A stretch of 64,000 bases of DNA from Acinetobacter colistiniresistens (GTDB lineage: Bacteria; Pseudomonadota; Gammaproteobacteria; Pseudomonadales; Moraxellaceae): contig NZ_CP102099.1 in the NCBI RefSeq assembly GCF_024582815.1, positions 1,116,001 through 1,180,000 on the forward strand. The letters are read 5' to 3'. Below are positions 44,904 through 54,617 of the stretch, one piece after another. Both the position numbers and the translations under genes were made by a program. Each line of letters opens with the position of its first letter. The first letter of the stretch is position 1. The notes under the pieces were generated by a model. That model searched no databases and had not been told where the DNA came from. It saw only the letters and a program-made list of their open reading frames with translations.

Positions 44904-46451
44904 TTATTTACCAAATAGTGAACCCAGTAAACCACGTACAATTTTCTGTCCTGTAGTGCCACCTAGGCTGCGTGCAGCGCTTTTAGCAAAAGTTCCGACG
45001 ATATCTTGAGTGAGCTTTTCCCGATCACGTTGGGATTTTTCAGCAGCTTTTTGTTGCTCGCGCGCAAAACGTTCTTGTTCTTTGGCTTGTTGCTTGGCCA
45101 AAGCATCCTGTTCTTTACTTTGCTGTTTGGCTAATGCGTCGGCCTCTTGTTGTTGAGACTGTTGCAGTACTTTCTTTTGCAGCATTTCATAGGCACTGTC
45201 TCGATCTACTGCTTGGTCATAGACCCCTGCGACAATACTTTGCCCAATAATCACTTGGCGTTCTTCGGGAGTAATTGGGGTAAAGGAAGAGTAAGGGGGC
45301 ATCACCCAGCCGCGTTCCACGATTTGTGGTGTTCCTTGTTCATCAAGGCAGCTAATCAAGGCTTCACCGACTGCGAGTTCGGTAATCGCTTGATCGACTT
45401 TAAACTCAGGATTGGCGCGGAAAGTATCGGCTGCAGTTTTGACTGCTTTTTGATCTTTGGGGGTGAAGGCGCGTAAGGCATGTTGTACGCGATTCCCCAA
45501 TTGTCCTAAAACGCTTTCTGGCAAATCCAGTGGATTCTGGGTGATAAAATAAATTCCCACACCTTTAGAACGGATCAGGCGGACCACTTGTTCAATCTTT
45601 TGCTGTAAGGCTGGGCTGGCATTATCAAACAATAGGTGGGCTTCATCGAAGAAGAACACTAACTTCGGTTTGTCCATATCGCCGACTTCAGGGAGTTGCT
45701 CAAACAGTTTCGACATCATCCACAATAGGAAGGTGGCATACAGCTTCGGGGTGTTCATCAACTTATCAGCAGCGAGAATGTTGATATAGCCATGACCATT
45801 GCTATCGGTTTGAATGAAATCGAGGATATTCAGGCTTGGCTCGCCAAAGAACTGTTCACCACCTTGATCGCCTAAAGCCAGTAAATTACGTTGGATTGCA
45901 CCCAAACTGGCAGGAGAGAGGTTGCCATATTCTGCTTTAAGCTCAGAGGCATTTTCACTGACATAGCTCAGCATGGATTTAAGGTCTTTGAAGTCAATCA
46001 GCAGTAGACCCTGATCATCAGCGATCCGAAATACAGCTGAAAGCACACCTTCTTGAGTATCATTCAGATTCAGCATTTGTGCCAAAAGGAGAGGACCAAT
46101 TTCTGAAATGGTGGTGCGAATCGGATGACCTTGCTGACCAAATAAATCCCAAAAAATGACAGGCGCAGCGGCAAAAGGAATGGATTCTATCTGCAGGCTT
46201 TTTAAGCGCTCATCAAACTTTGGATTGCTGCTACCGGCTTTGGCAAGACTGGAGACATCGCCTTTGGCGTCAGCAAGAAAAACAGGGACGCCGAGGCGAG
46301 AAAAACTTTCGGCCATGACTTTGAGCGTGACGGTTTTGCCCGTTCCTGTGGCACCTGCAATCAGGCCGTGTCGGTTTGCAAATTTAGAATGCAAAACAAT
46401 ATCTTGTGTCGTATCTGTGGTTTTTTTAGCAATAACGATTGGTGTACTCAT
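44904..46451 (-). CDS. HerA-like ATPase, DUF853 (YjgR family)
   Basis: The 515-residue P-loop protein has Walker [19 protein letters not shown] (about residue 33), KGDVSSLA, Walker [15 protein letters not shown] (about 258) and an arginine-finger-like [22 protein letters not shown]. These put it in DUF853, a FtsK/HerA-superfamily family of unknown function. A Lys/Gln-rich coiled-coil stretch (residues 425-485) precedes a basic, glycine-rich C-terminus. HerA relatives move or process DNA, but no role is shown for this group. It starts just downstream of metC and ends in a terminator. Confidence 0.9.
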   Translation of the reverse strand: MSTPIVIAKKTTDTTQDIVLHSKFANRHGLIAGATGTGKTVTLKVMAESFSRLGVPVFLADAKGDVSSLAKAGSSNPKFDERLKSLQIESIPFAAAPVIFWDLFGQQGHPIRTTISEIGPLLLAQMLNLNDTQEGVLSAVFRIADDQGLLLIDFKDLKSMLSYVSENASELKAEYGNLSPASLGAIQRNLLALGDQGGEQFFGEPSLNILDFIQTDSNGHGYINILAADKLMNTPKLYATFLLWMMSKLFEQLPEVGDMDKPKLVFFFDEAHLLFDNASPALQQKIEQVVRLIRSKGVGIYFITQNPLDLPESVLGQLGNRVQHALRAFTPKDQKAVKTAADTFRANPEFKVDQAITELAVGEALISCLDEQGTPQIVERGWVMPPYSSFTPITPEERQVIIGQSIVAGVYDQAVDRDSAYEMLQKKVLQQSQQQEADALAKQQSKEQDALAKQQAKEQERFAREQQKAAEKSQRDREKLTQDIVGTFAKSAARSLGGTTGQKIVRGLLGSLFGK

Positions 46452-46470
46452 TCTTCACCTGTTTCTAATT

Positions 46471-47664
46471 TCATTCGAGCTGTTTTAGTGCGTTTTGGAT
46501 ATCTTGAATTAAATCTTCTGGATGTTCTAGTCCTATACAGAAGCGAACCAATAAACCTTGTTGTAAATGTGTATTCTCTAATGTGCGTATCTGTTTGAGG
46601 TCATACAGCATGACTAGACTAACGGGGCCGCCCCAACTAAACCCAAGTTTAAAGAGTCTTAAGTTGTCACAGAATTTTCGAATTGCAGCAAGATCATATT
46701 CAGCTTTGAAAATGACACTGACCAAACCTGCACTTTTGCCTGTGGTACAAATCTCGCTCCAGAATGAATGGCCTGCTGCATCTGGTGAACTCGGATGTAA
46801 AACCTGACTGAACTGAGGTTGTTGCTTGAGCCAATCAAGCAGGAGCTGCGCATTCTGAGCTTGTTGCTCATAACGTAAAGACATATGTGCCAGACTGCGC
46901 TGAATCTGTGCAGCATCATCCCCTGAAATTGCAATGCCTTGAATCGCATGCATGCGAAACAGTCTGTGATGGAGTGCTTGGTTACGGGTCACGACTGAGC
47001 CCATCAGGATATCCCCCCCGCCACTTGGGTATTTGGTCAGTGCATGCACGGTGATGTCTACGGACAGATGCTCATCTGAAAAATCAAAGGCATTAAATGC
47101 CAGCCCAGCGCCCCAGGTATTGTCCAGTGCGGTGAGCACCTTGGCTTGTTGGGCTTTTTTTACCAAGTTTTTTAAATCGGGAAATTCGAGTGTGACCGAT
47201 CCTGCTGCTTCGAGCCAGATCAGTTTGGCTTTTTCGGTCGGTTGAAAACTGTCAGCGTCAACAGGGTTGTATATTTTAACCGTGATGCCATAACGGTCTT
47301 GCAAGTTGTTTAAATGTTCCAGATTGGGGCCATAGATGTTGTCTGCCACCCAGACCTCATCACCCGAATTTAAAATTGCACTATTCACGAGATTAATCGC
47401 GGATAAACCACTCGGTGCAAGCAGGCAATAACGCCCGCCTTCAATTTGGGCAATATTGTCCCCTAAAGTAAAGGTGGTTGGTGTGCCATGGGTACCATAA
47501 CTATAGTCATAAGCATCAGTCCAATGACGATCAAAAAGGTGCGCTGTGCTTTTAAAAATAATCGTCGATGCACGAAATAGGGGAGGTTGAATGGTTTCAA
47601 TGTATTGAGGAGCTTGTCTAGGTGCATGAATCAACTGGGTTTGTACTTTATTGTGTGTTGTCAT
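46471..47664 (-). CDS. metC: Cystathionine beta-lyase or related PLP-dependent enzyme
   Basis: This pyridoxal-phosphate enzyme of the Cys/Met metabolism (gamma) family cleaves cystathionine to homocysteine, pyruvate and ammonia in methionine synthesis. The 397 residues contain SYGTHGTPTTFTLGDNIAQIEGG, the PLP-phosphate loop LAPSGLSAINL, the DNTWGAG Asp and the Schiff-base lysine in VDITVHALTKYPSGGGDILMG. The specificity within the family cannot be set with certainty. The divergent glutamine-amidotransferase gene is about 170 bases away. The HerA-like gene follows 19 bases after its stop. Confidence 0.88.
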   Translation of the reverse strand: MTTHNKVQTQLIHAPRQAPQYIETIQPPLFRASTIIFKSTAHLFDRHWTDAYDYSYGTHGTPTTFTLGDNIAQIEGGRYCLLAPSGLSAINLVNSAILNSGDEVWVADNIYGPNLEHLNNLQDRYGITVKIYNPVDADSFQPTEKAKLIWLEAAGSVTLEFPDLKNLVKKAQQAKVLTALDNTWGAGLAFNAFDFSDEHLSVDITVHALTKYPSGGGDILMGSVVTRNQALHHRLFRMHAIQGIAISGDDAAQIQRSLAHMSLRYEQQAQNAQLLLDWLKQQPQFSQVLHPSSPDAAGHSFWSEICTTGKSAGLVSVIFKAEYDLAAIRKFCDNLRLFKLGFSWGGPVSLVMLYDLKQIRTLENTHLQQGLLVRFCIGLEHPEDLIQDIQNALKQLE

Positions 47665-47831
47665 AGGGCAGAATCAAGTCAAGATAATGAGTTAGGTTAA
47701 GAGAAAATTGGACAGGCGACTAGTACTTTGCTGCTTTTGTGCTGAATCGTTACAGATTAAAGCAATCGTTAAAAACTGGCTTTATTTTTGCTAAGACTAA
47801 TCATCATTCTAACGATAATAGGTTTTAGCGC

Positions 47832-48560
47832 ATGAAGTCGCATTTAAGAGTACATTATTTTCAGCACATTGCTGGCGAAGGTTTTGGCAGTTGTTATGAC
47901 TATTTGAAAGCACATCAAGCAAAAATTACCGCAACTGAATTTTTTGCCTTACCCGTTGATTTGCCATTGGAACTGGAAGCCCTGCCACGTGTAGATGAGG
48001 TTGATCTACTGATTATTATGGGGGGAACCATGAGTGTGAATGATGAGGTAAATTATCCTTGGTTGAGATTGGAAAAGAGATGGCTGCGCCGATATTTGGC
48101 AGCAGGCAAACCTGCGATTGGCCTGTGTTTGGGTGCGCAGTTGATCGCAAATGCGTTGGGAGCGGCAGTGGGTCGTAACCCTCATCAGGAATTGGGCTGG
48201 ATGGATGTTGGACGTGCTTCACACGTACCAGACGACTATTTTCAGATTCCGGAACGGTTGAATATTTTACAATGGCATAGTGAGACCTTTGAAATCCCGA
48301 AAGGTGGAATTCGTCTGGCGGAGAATAAAGTATGCCGCAATCAAATGTATCAAATTGGACGGAATGTATTGGGATTTCAGTTTCATCCGGAAATGACGCC
48401 CCATGCATTGGCCTTGTTAATTGAAAATGAAGAAGAGATGGCTGTTTTTAATGGCGCATATGTGCAGCCGATGTCTGAATTAAAAAGAACTTTGAAAAAT
48501 AAATTTGAGCAAGGCAATCGTTTGTTGAATCAGGCAATTGATTATGTCGTGAGTGCTTGA
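47832..48560 (+). CDS. Class I glutamine amidotransferase-like protein
   Basis: The 242-residue protein has a class I GATase fold with the nucleophile cysteine in PAIGLCLGAQLIANALGA (about residue 98). The catalytic His-x-Glu lies in LGFQFHPEMTPHALALL (about 182-184). The oxyanion region is LLIIMGGTMSVND. These stand-alone proteins are often labelled 'GMP synthase glutamine amidotransferase domain'; no synthetase partner is adjacent. It may hydrolyse gamma-glutamyl compounds, which is inference. The S10 promoter follows within 60 bases and no terminator separates them. Confidence 0.88.
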   Translation: MKSHLRVHYFQHIAGEGFGSCYDYLKAHQAKITATEFFALPVDLPLELEALPRVDEVDLLIIMGGTMSVNDEVNYPWLRLEKRWLRRYLAAGKPAIGLCLGAQLIANALGAAVGRNPHQELGWMDVGRASHVPDDYFQIPERLNILQWHSETFEIPKGGIRLAENKVCRNQMYQIGRNVLGFQFHPEMTPHALALLIENEEEMAVFNGAYVQPMSELKRTLKNKFEQGNRLLNQAIDYVVSA

Positions 48561-48593
48561 ACGGAGAAAATGCTTAAAAAATGAAAAGAGGAA

Positions 48594-48622
48594 TTGCATA
48601 AGACTTAAACAATCGTTATAAT
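48594..48622 (+). promoter_or_regulatory. Sigma-70 promoter of the S10 operon
   Basis: TTGCAT (48594-48599) and TATAAT (48617-48622) are 17 bases apart. Transcription should begin near 48629. This is a very good match, as expected for a strong ribosomal promoter. Confidence 0.85.
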
Positions 48623-48625
48623 GGG

Positions 48626-48786
48626 CGACCCTCAAATGGAGGGCGTTCACTACGAAGAAAGTAGTCAACGCATTACAGTCGTGGCATCGATCACGACCAT
48701 AGTGATTTTCACTGCCCTTGACACTTACCAAAAGGTGAGGTGCGTCATGGGTGATTCTTTATATATTTGGCTTGGAGTTTACTGGT
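48626..48786 (+). promoter_or_regulatory. S10 operon leader with five hairpins
   Basis: The untranslated leader of about 157 nt contains, in order, hairpins at 48626-48645, 48649-48665, 48678-48697, 48701-48713 and 48722-48742, each with 5-9 paired bases. In E. coli the S10 leader binds protein L4 to attenuate the operon; whether this one binds L4 is inferred from position only. The last hairpin (stem CACTTACC region with loop AAAA) is the longest. Confidence 0.65.
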
Positions 48787-49098
48787 ATGTCTAACCAGAG
48801 AATTCGTATCCGTTTGAAGTCTTTTGATCATCGTCTGATTGATCAATCTGCTCAAGAGATCGTAGAAACCGCTAAGCGTACTGGCGCACAAGTGTGTGGT
48901 CCAATCCCGATGCCTACTCGCATCGAACGCTTCAACGTTCTTACTTCACCACACGTCAACAAAGACGCTCGTGACCAGTATGAAATCCGCACTTATAAAC
49001 GTTTGATCGACATCGTTCAACCAACAGATAAAACTGTTGATGCATTGATGAAGTTAGATCTTGCTGCTGGTGTAGATGTTCAGATCGCTTTGGGTTAA
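48787..49098 (+). CDS. rpsJ: 30S ribosomal protein S10
   Basis: This is a component of the 30S head; it is also NusE in transcription antitermination. The 103 residues equal E. coli S10 in length, starting [19 protein letters not shown] and containing [20 protein letters not shown]. The ATG at 48787 follows a Shine-Dalgarno (GGAG) and is favoured over in-frame GTG at 48751. First gene of a single co-directional block of 28 genes. The leader in front is structured. Confidence 0.98.
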
Positions 49099-49110
49099 GG
49101 CTTTCGGTTG

Positions 49111-49128
49111 ATTAACTTTTAAGTTAAT
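49111..49128. repeat. Hairpin between rpsJ and rplC
   Basis: ATTAACTT and AAGTTAAT arms with a two-base loop lie in the 58-base gap between rpsJ and rplC. No T run follows, so it is not a simple terminator. Confidence 0.5.
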
Positions 49129-49156
49129 TAGGCCGCTTTATTAGAGGTTTATGCAC

Positions 49157-49795
49157 ATGGCTATTGGTTTAGTCGGTCGCAAATGTGGTATGACTCGCGT
49201 CTTTACAGATGCTGGTGTATCTGTACCTGTTACAGTTATCGAAGTCGATCCAAACCGCATTACGCAAATCAAAACACTTGAAACTGATGGTTATCAAGCA
49301 ATTCAAGTAACTACTGGTGAACGTCGCGAATCGCGCGTAACTAACGCTCAGAAAGGTCACTTCGCGAAAGCGGGTGTTGCTGCTGGTCGTTTAGTTAAAG
49401 AGTTCCGTGTTACTGAAGCTGAGCTTGAAGGCCGTGAAGTGGGTGCTTCTATCGGTGTTGATTTGTTCACAGTTGGTCAAATTGTTGACGTAACTGGTCA
49501 ATCAAAAGGTAAAGGTTTCCAAGGTGGTGTTAAGCGTTGGAATTTCCGTACGCAAGATGCTACTCATGGTAACTCTGTATCTCACCGTGTATTAGGTTCT
49601 ACAGGTCAAAACCAGACACCTGGTCGCGTGTTCAAAGGCAAGAAAATGGCTGGTCACTTAGGTGACGAACGCGTAACAGTTCAAGGTCTTGAAATCGTAT
49701 CTATTGACGCTGAACGTTCTGTTTTAGTTGTTAAGGGTGCTATTCCTGGTTCAACTGGCGGTGACGTTATTGTACGTCCTACCATCAAGGCCTGA
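49157..49795 (+). CDS. rplC: 50S ribosomal protein L3
   Basis: L3 binds 23S rRNA early in assembly and supports the peptidyl transferase centre. The 212 residues (E. coli 209) start [16 protein letters not shown] and include the long extension with [18 protein letters not shown] and [18 protein letters not shown], whose Gln is methylated in E. coli. The ATG at 49157 was chosen over one six bases upstream because its distance to AGAGG is normal. It follows rpsJ by 58 bases. Confidence 0.98.
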   Translation: MAIGLVGRKCGMTRVFTDAGVSVPVTVIEVDPNRITQIKTLETDGYQAIQVTTGERRESRVTNAQKGHFAKAGVAAGRLVKEFRVTEAELEGREVGASIGVDLFTVGQIVDVTGQSKGKGFQGGVKRWNFRTQDATHGNSVSHRVLGSTGQNQTPGRVFKGKKMAGHLGDERVTVQGLEIVSIDAERSVLVVKGAIPGSTGGDVIVRPTIKA

Positions 49796-49806
49796 GGGGA
49801 AATACT

Positions 49807-50409
49807 GTGAATTTAAAAACTGTTTCCGGCTCTGCTGTTGAATTGTCTGAAGTTGCTTTCGGACGTGAATTTAACGAAGCTCTTGTACACCAAGTTGTTA
49901 CAGCTTACTTAGCTGGTGGTCGTCAAGGTACTCGTGCTCACAAATCACGTGCAGATGTTTCTGGCGGTGGTAAAAAGCCATTCCGTCAAAAAGGTACTGG
50001 TCGCGCTCGTGCGGGTTCTATTCGTAGCCCGATCTGGGTAGGTGGTGGTAAAACTTTTGCTGCTCGCCCACAAGATTGGTCTCAAAAAGTAAACCGTAAG
50101 ATGTATCGCGGTGCAATGCAATGTATCTTAGCTGAACTTGTTCGCCAAGATCGTCTTGTATTAGTTGAAGAGTTTGCTGTTGCAGCTCCAAAAACTAAAG
50201 ACTTGCTTGCAAAACTTACAGACTTGAATGCAACTCGCGCATTGATCATTACAGATGCTGTAGATGAGAACTTGTATCTCGCAGCTCGCAACCTTCCACA
50301 CGTTGATGTGGTTGATGCTACTGCTATTGATCCTGTTAGCTTGATCGCATTTGATAAAGTTGTAATGTCTGTAGCTGCTGCTAAGAAAATTGAGGTAGAA
50401 CTCGGATGA
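49807..50409 (+). CDS. rplD: 50S ribosomal protein L4
   Basis: L4 is an early-assembly 50S protein with a loop lining the exit tunnel; in E. coli it also represses the S10 operon. The 200 residues (E. coli 201) contain the tunnel loop [23 protein letters not shown] and the C-terminal globular part. A GTG start follows GAGGGG at 11 bases from the rplC stop. The last four bases overlap the start of rplW (ATGA), which couples the two. Confidence 0.98.
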   Translation: MNLKTVSGSAVELSEVAFGREFNEALVHQVVTAYLAGGRQGTRAHKSRADVSGGGKKPFRQKGTGRARAGSIRSPIWVGGGKTFAARPQDWSQKVNRKMYRGAMQCILAELVRQDRLVLVEEFAVAAPKTKDLLAKLTDLNATRALIITDAVDENLYLAARNLPHVDVVDATAIDPVSLIAFDKVVMSVAAAKKIEVELG

Positions 50410-50726
50410 ACAACGAACGTATCTATCAAGTCCTATTAGGACCAGTATTCTCAGAAAAAGCACAAGTTTTAGGTGATACTGCTGGTGTTCAGGTGTTCAA
50501 AGTTGCATTAAATGCAAACAAACTTGAAATCAAAAAAGCAGTTGAGCAACTCTTCGGTGTTGAAGTTGTAAAAATCAATACAACGATCACTAAAGGTAAA
50601 ACAAAACGCTTTGGTAAAACATTAGGACGCCGTTCTGATGTGAAAAAAGCATACGTCACCCTGAAAGCTGGCCAAGATGTAGAAATGGCTGACTTGGGCG
50701 ATACCGCTGAAAACGCAGCGGAATAA
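50406..50726 (+). CDS. rplW: 50S ribosomal protein L23
   Basis: L23 sits at the tunnel exit and is the docking site for trigger factor and SRP. The 106 residues (E. coli 100) start [20 protein letters not shown] and contain [22 protein letters not shown] and the basic loop [21 protein letters not shown]. The C-terminal six residues are extra and acidic. Start overlaps the rplD stop by four bases. Confidence 0.97.
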   Translation: MNNERIYQVLLGPVFSEKAQVLGDTAGVQVFKVALNANKLEIKKAVEQLFGVEVVKINTTITKGKTKRFGKTLGRRSDVKKAYVTLKAGQDVEMADLGDTAENAAE

Positions 50727-50737
50727 GGACGAGAATT

Positions 50738-51562
50738 ATGCCAATTCAAAAATGTAAGCCAACGTCTCCAGGACGTCGCTTTGTAGAGAAAGTGGTTCAT
50801 GACCATCTTCACAAAGGCGCGCCTTATGCACCGTTGGTAGAAGCTAAAAAACGTACTGGTGGTCGTAATAACAATGGTCACATCACTACACGTCACGTGG
50901 GTGGTGGTCATAAGCAAAACTACCGTATTGTTGACTTTAAACGTAACAAAGATGGTATTCCAGCGACTGTAGAGCGCATCGAATACGATCCTAACCGTAC
51001 AGCTCATATTGCTTTATTGAAATATGCTGACGGTGAACGTCGTTACATCATTGCACCTAAAGGCTTACGTGCTGGTGATAAAGTTCAATCTGGTAACGAT
51101 GCTCCAATTCGTCCAGGTAACTGCTTGCCACTTCGCAACATGCCAATCGGTTCTACCCTTCATAACCTTGAACTTAAAATCGGTAAAGGTGCTCAATTAG
51201 CACGTTCTGCTGGTACTTCAGTTCAGTTATTGGGTCGTGATGGTTCTTACGCTATCGTTCGTTTACGTTCTGGTGAAATGCGTAAAGTCCATGTTGAATG
51301 TCGCGCTGTTATTGGTGAAGTTTCTAACCAAGAAAGCAACCTTCGTTCATTGGGTAAAGCTGGTGCTGCGCGCTGGCGTGGTGTTCGTCCTACCGTTCGT
51401 GGTATGGCGATGAACCCAGTAGATCACCCGCATGGTGGTGGTGAAGGGCGTAGCAAAGGTATTCAACCTGTAAGCCCATGGGGTCAAAAAGCTAAAGGGT
51501 ACAAGACACGTACCAATAAGCGTACGACTAAGATGATTATTCGCGACCGTCGCGTCAAGTAA
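50738..51562 (+). CDS. rplB: 50S ribosomal protein L2
   Basis: L2 is a primary rRNA-binding protein needed for subunit association and peptidyl transfer. The 274 residues (E. coli 273) show the [17 protein letters not shown] segment. The conserved C-terminal [20 protein letters not shown] follows, in which the essential histidine lies. The start ATG is 11 bases after rplW with AAGGACGAG in front. Nothing unusual. Confidence 0.98.
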   Translation: MPIQKCKPTSPGRRFVEKVVHDHLHKGAPYAPLVEAKKRTGGRNNNGHITTRHVGGGHKQNYRIVDFKRNKDGIPATVERIEYDPNRTAHIALLKYADGERRYIIAPKGLRAGDKVQSGNDAPIRPGNCLPLRNMPIGSTLHNLELKIGKGAQLARSAGTSVQLLGRDGSYAIVRLRSGEMRKVHVECRAVIGEVSNQESNLRSLGKAGAARWRGVRPTVRGMAMNPVDHPHGGGEGRSKGIQPVSPWGQKAKGYKTRTNKRTTKMIIRDRRVK

Positions 51563-51575
51563 GGGAATCTGAATA

Positions 51576-51851
51576 ATGCCTCGTTCATTAAAAAAAGGTC
51601 CATTCGTCGACGCGCATTTGTTCGCTAAGGTTGAAGCTGCTGTAGCTGCTAACAACCGTAAGCCGATCAAAACTTGGTCACGTCGTTCAATGATCCTTCC
51701 AGACTTTGTTGGTTTAACAATTTCTGTTCACAATGGCCGTAACCACGTTCCAGTAATTGTTACTGAACACATGGTTGGTCATAAATTGGGTGAATTCGCG
51801 CCAACTCGTACCTATCGTGGTCACGGTGTTGATAAGAAGTCTAAACGTTAA
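51576..51851 (+). CDS. rpsS: 30S ribosomal protein S19
   Basis: S19 is a 30S head protein that contacts the 50S subunit and binds with S13. The 91 residues (E. coli 92) start [20 protein letters not shown]. They include the conserved C-terminal stretch [19 protein letters not shown] followed by lysine-rich residues. The gene begins 13 bases after the rplB stop. Confidence 0.98.
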
Positions 51852-51859
51852 TAGGTGCT

Positions 51860-52192
51860 ATGATGGAAGTTACTGCTAAATTACGCGGTGCCGCTATCTC
51901 GGCACAAAAAGCACGTTTAGTTGCTGATTTGATCCGTGGTAAGTCGGTTGCGCGAGCGCTAGACATTTTAAACTTCAGCAACAAGAAAGCAGCTGTGCTC
52001 GTTAAAAAAGCACTTGAATCTGCAATCGCGAATGCTGAACACAACAACAGCTTAGATGTTGATGACCTTAAAGTAAGTACGATTTACGTTGATGAAGGCA
52101 TGAGCCTTAAACGTATCATGCCACGCGCTAAAGGCCGTGCAGATCGTATTACTAAGCGTACTTGTCACATCACCGTTAAGGTAGGGGTTTGA
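51860..52192 (+). CDS. rplV: 50S ribosomal protein L22
   Basis: L22 lines the exit tunnel with a long beta hairpin ([20 protein letters not shown], about residues 74-93). The protein is 110 residues, or 109 if the second of two adjacent ATG codons (51863) is used; Shine-Dalgarno spacing slightly favours the second. The N-terminal domain contains [14 protein letters not shown]. The gene is 8 bases after rpsS. No mutation typical of macrolide resistance was sought base by base. Confidence 0.97.
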   Translation: MMEVTAKLRGAAISAQKARLVADLIRGKSVARALDILNFSNKKAAVLVKKALESAIANAEHNNSLDVDDLKVSTIYVDEGMSLKRIMPRAKGRADRITKRTCHITVKVGV

Positions 52193-52193
52193 T

Positions 52194-52946
52194 ATGGGTC
52201 AGAAGGTTCATCCAATCGGTATCCGCCTAGGTGTTGTGAAACGCCATAACGCTAACTGGTATGCGAATCCGAAACAATACGCTGAATACTTGCTTAAAGA
52301 TCTTCAAGTTCGTGAGTTTTTAATCAAAAAACTTAAAAACGCGATGATCAGCAACATTCTTATCGAACGCCCTACTGGCGCTGCTAAAGTAACAATTAGC
52401 ACTGCTCGTCCTGGTATCGTTATCGGTAAAAAAGGCGAAGATATTGAGAAATTACAGCGCGAACTCACCAACATTATGGGTGTTCCAGCTCAAGTTAGCA
52501 TCAATGAAATTGATCGCCCTGACTTGGACGCACGTTTAGTTGCTGAAGCGATTGCTTCTCAATTAGAAAAGCGTGTTATGTTCCGTCGTGCTATGAAGCG
52601 TGCGGTTCAAAACACGATGCGTGCTGGCGCTAAAGGTATCAAAGTTGAAGTTTCTGGCCGTTTAGGTGGTGCAGAGATTGCTCGTACTGAATGGTATCGT
52701 GAAGGTCGTGTACCTTTGCATACACTTCGTGCTGACATCGACTATGCTACTATGCGTGCAGAAACAACATACGGTACGATCGGTGTTAAAGTTTGGATTT
52801 TCCGTGGCGAGATCTTAGGTGGCATGAAACAAGTCATGAACCCTGCTCCTGCTGAAGAGCGTCCAGCTAAACGCGGTCGTGGTCGTGGTGAAGGTCAAGA
52901 GCGTCGTGGTCGTCGCGGTGACCGTGCTGCTGACAAGGGAGAATAA
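52194..52946 (+). CDS. rpsC: 30S ribosomal protein S3
   Basis: S3 surrounds the mRNA entry channel of the 30S subunit. The 250 residues (E. coli 233) contain the KH domain with [15 protein letters not shown] and the C-terminal [29 protein letters not shown]. The C-terminal tail (about residues 217-250) is longer than in E. coli. It is rich in Arg/Gly ([20 protein letters not shown]). The start lies one base after the rplV stop. Confidence 0.98.
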   Translation: MGQKVHPIGIRLGVVKRHNANWYANPKQYAEYLLKDLQVREFLIKKLKNAMISNILIERPTGAAKVTISTARPGIVIGKKGEDIEKLQRELTNIMGVPAQVSINEIDRPDLDARLVAEAIASQLEKRVMFRRAMKRAVQNTMRAGAKGIKVEVSGRLGGAEIARTEWYREGRVPLHTLRADIDYATMRAETTYGTIGVKVWIFRGEILGGMKQVMNPAPAEERPAKRGRGRGEGQERRGRRGDRAADKGE

Positions 52947-52949
52947 TCC

Positions 52950-53363
52950 ATGTTGCAACCTAAACGTACCAAATTCCGTAAAGTGCACAAAGGCCGTAAC
53001 ACTGGTCTAGCGCATCGTGGTAGTACAGTATCATTTGGTTCGATTGCAATTAAAGCAACTGAACGTGGTCGTATGACTGCGCGTCAGATTGAAGCTGCAC
53101 GTCGTACCATTAGCCGTCGTATCAAACGTGGTGGTAAAATCTTCATCCGCGTATTCCCAGACAAACCAATTACCGAAAAGCCATTAGAAGTTCGTATGGG
53201 TAAAGGTAAGGGTAGCGTGGAATACTGGGTTTGTCAGATCCAGCCAGGTAAGATCCTGTACGAAATTGAAGGTGTTAGCGATGAGTTAGCGCGTGAAGCT
53301 TTTGCTTTAGCTGCTGCTAAACTCCCGTTTAAAACCACTATCGTGACTCGGACGGTGATGTAA
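52950..53363 (+). CDS. rplP: 50S ribosomal protein L16
   Basis: L16 stands between the A-site and the 5S rRNA. The 137 residues (E. coli 136) start [20 protein letters not shown] and show the [25 protein letters not shown] and [19 protein letters not shown] motifs. The arginine hydroxylated in E. coli L16 lies in the latter region. It starts 3 bases after rpsC and shares one base with the start of rpmC. Confidence 0.98.
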   Translation: MLQPKRTKFRKVHKGRNTGLAHRGSTVSFGSIAIKATERGRMTARQIEAARRTISRRIKRGGKIFIRVFPDKPITEKPLEVRMGKGKGSVEYWVCQIQPGKILYEIEGVSDELAREAFALAAAKLPFKTTIVTRTVM

Positions 53364-53560
53364 TGAAAACTAAAGATCTACGTGAAAAGTCGGTAGAAGA
53401 GTTGAAAGCTTTGCTTGATGAGCAACAGCTTAACCAATTCCGTCTTCGTATGGCGAAAGCAACTGGTCAACTAGGCAAATCGCATGAAGTGCAAATTGCT
53501 CGTAAGACAATTGCTCGTATCAAGACACTCCTTACCGAAAAACAGGGGAACGGACAATGA
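53363..53560 (+). CDS. rpmC: 50S ribosomal protein L29
   Basis: L29 is a two-helix protein near the tunnel exit beside L23. The 65 residues (E. coli 63) start [20 protein letters not shown] and contain the conserved [13 protein letters not shown] and [15 protein letters not shown]. The start codon overlaps the stop of rplP (TAATG) and the stop overlaps the rpsQ start by four bases. Confidence 0.97.
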   Translation: MKTKDLREKSVEELKALLDEQQLNQFRLRMAKATGQLGKSHEVQIARKTIARIKTLLTEKQGNGQ

Positions 53561-53814
53561 GTGAAAAAACAGTCCGCACGTTAACCGGCAAAGTCGTAAG
53601 CGACAAAATGGACAAGTCTATTGTTGTGCTTATTGAACGCCGCGTTCAACACCCGTTGTATGGCAAATCAATCCGCCGTTCAACTAAATTACACGCTCAT
53701 GATGAAAACAATGTTGCTAAATTAGGCGACTTGGTAACCATCAAAGAAAGCCGCCCAATTTCTAAAACTAAAGCTTGGACTTTAGTGGAAGTAGTTGAAG
53801 CTGCTGCTGAGTAA
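53557..53814 (+). CDS. rpsQ: 30S ribosomal protein S17
   Basis: S17 is a primary 16S rRNA-binding OB-fold protein. The 85 residues (E. coli 84) start [21 protein letters not shown] and contain the SKTKAW loop and [11 protein letters not shown] near the C-terminus. The start overlaps rpmC by four bases. It is the last gene of the S10 part; a 92-base gap with a long hairpin follows before rplN. Confidence 0.98.
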   Translation: MSEKTVRTLTGKVVSDKMDKSIVVLIERRVQHPLYGKSIRRSTKLHAHDENNVAKLGDLVTIKESRPISKTKAWTLVEVVEAAAE

Positions 53815-53829
53815 TTAGACGTTCTTGTT

Positions 53830-53887
53830 GCATCATCGGACAATTTCGAGTACTCTTTGAGCCTTTCGAAATTGCGACCGGTGATGC
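53830..53887 (+). promoter_or_regulatory. Long hairpin at the S10/spc junction
   Basis: Outer arms GCATCATCGG (53830-53839) and CCGGTGATGC (53878-53887) pair over 10 bp with one G-U. Inner arms CAATTTCGA (53841-53849) and TCGAAATTG (53866-53874) pair perfectly over 9 bp. A small internal loop separates them and a 16-nt loop caps the structure. It fills most of the 92-base gap before rplN. There is no T run after it, so it is not a typical terminator; an RNase or protein-binding site is possible. Confidence 0.7.
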
Positions 53888-53906
53888 TCGGTTTTGGAGT
53901 AGGGCA

Positions 53907-54275
53907 ATGATTCAAACCGAAAGTATGCTCGACGTAGCAGACAACAGTGGTGCACGCCGCGTACAATGTATTAAAGTACTTGGTGGTTCACACCGTCGTT
54001 ATGCTTCAGTTGGCGATATTATTAAAGTTACTGTAAAAGAAGCAATCCCACGCGCACGTGTTAAAAAAGGTGACGTGATGAATGCTGTAGTTGTTCGTAC
54101 AAAATTCGGCATCCGTCGTCCAGACGGTTCAGTTATTCGTTTCGACGATAACGCAGCTGTTATTTTGAACAACAACAAAGCTCCGATTGCTACTCGTATC
54201 TTCGGACCAGTGACTCGTGAACTTCGTACTGAACAGTTCATGAAAATCATTTCATTGGCTCCTGAAGTTCTATAA
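53907..54275 (+). CDS. rplN: 50S ribosomal protein L14
   Basis: L14 binds 23S rRNA near the subunit interface. The 122 residues (E. coli 123) start [21 protein letters not shown] and contain the signature [29 protein letters not shown]. It is the first gene of the spc part. The Shine-Dalgarno GGAG precedes the ATG. The hairpin at 53830-53887 lies just upstream. Confidence 0.98.
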   Translation: MIQTESMLDVADNSGARRVQCIKVLGGSHRRYASVGDIIKVTVKEAIPRARVKKGDVMNAVVVRTKFGIRRPDGSVIRFDDNAAVILNNNKAPIATRIFGPVTRELRTEQFMKIISLAPEVL

Positions 54276-54284
54276 GAGGCAATC

Positions 54285-54602
54285 ATGGCTAAGATTAAAA
54301 AAGGCGATCAAGTAATTGTGATCGCAGGTAAAGAAAAAGGCAAACAAGGTGTTGTTTTGTCTGTTTCTGAAGATCGAGTTAAGGTCGAAGGTCTTAACTT
54401 AGTGAAGAAGCATCAAAAGCCAAACCGTGTAACTGGCGCTGAAGGCGGCATCGTTACTCAAGAGGCTACGCTTCATATTTCAAACGTGGCAATTTTTAAT
54501 GCTACAACCCAAAAGGCTGACCGTATTGGTTACCAAGTGATTGATGGCGCGAAAACTCGTGTTTATAAATCAAATGGTGAATCAGTGGCGGTAGCGAAGT
54601 AA
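54285..54602 (+). CDS. rplX: 50S ribosomal protein L24
   Basis: L24 starts 50S assembly. The 105 residues (E. coli 104) contain the KOW motif [20 protein letters not shown], then [21 protein letters not shown] and a basic C-terminus. It begins 9 bases after rplN with AAGAGGCA in front. The sequence is ordinary for the family. Confidence 0.98.
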   Translation: MAKIKKGDQVIVIAGKEKGKQGVVLSVSEDRVKVEGLNLVKKHQKPNRVTGAEGGIVTQEATLHISNVAIFNATTQKADRIGYQVIDGAKTRVYKSNGESVAVAK

Positions 54603-54617
54603 TAGGTTGAAAAGGCA

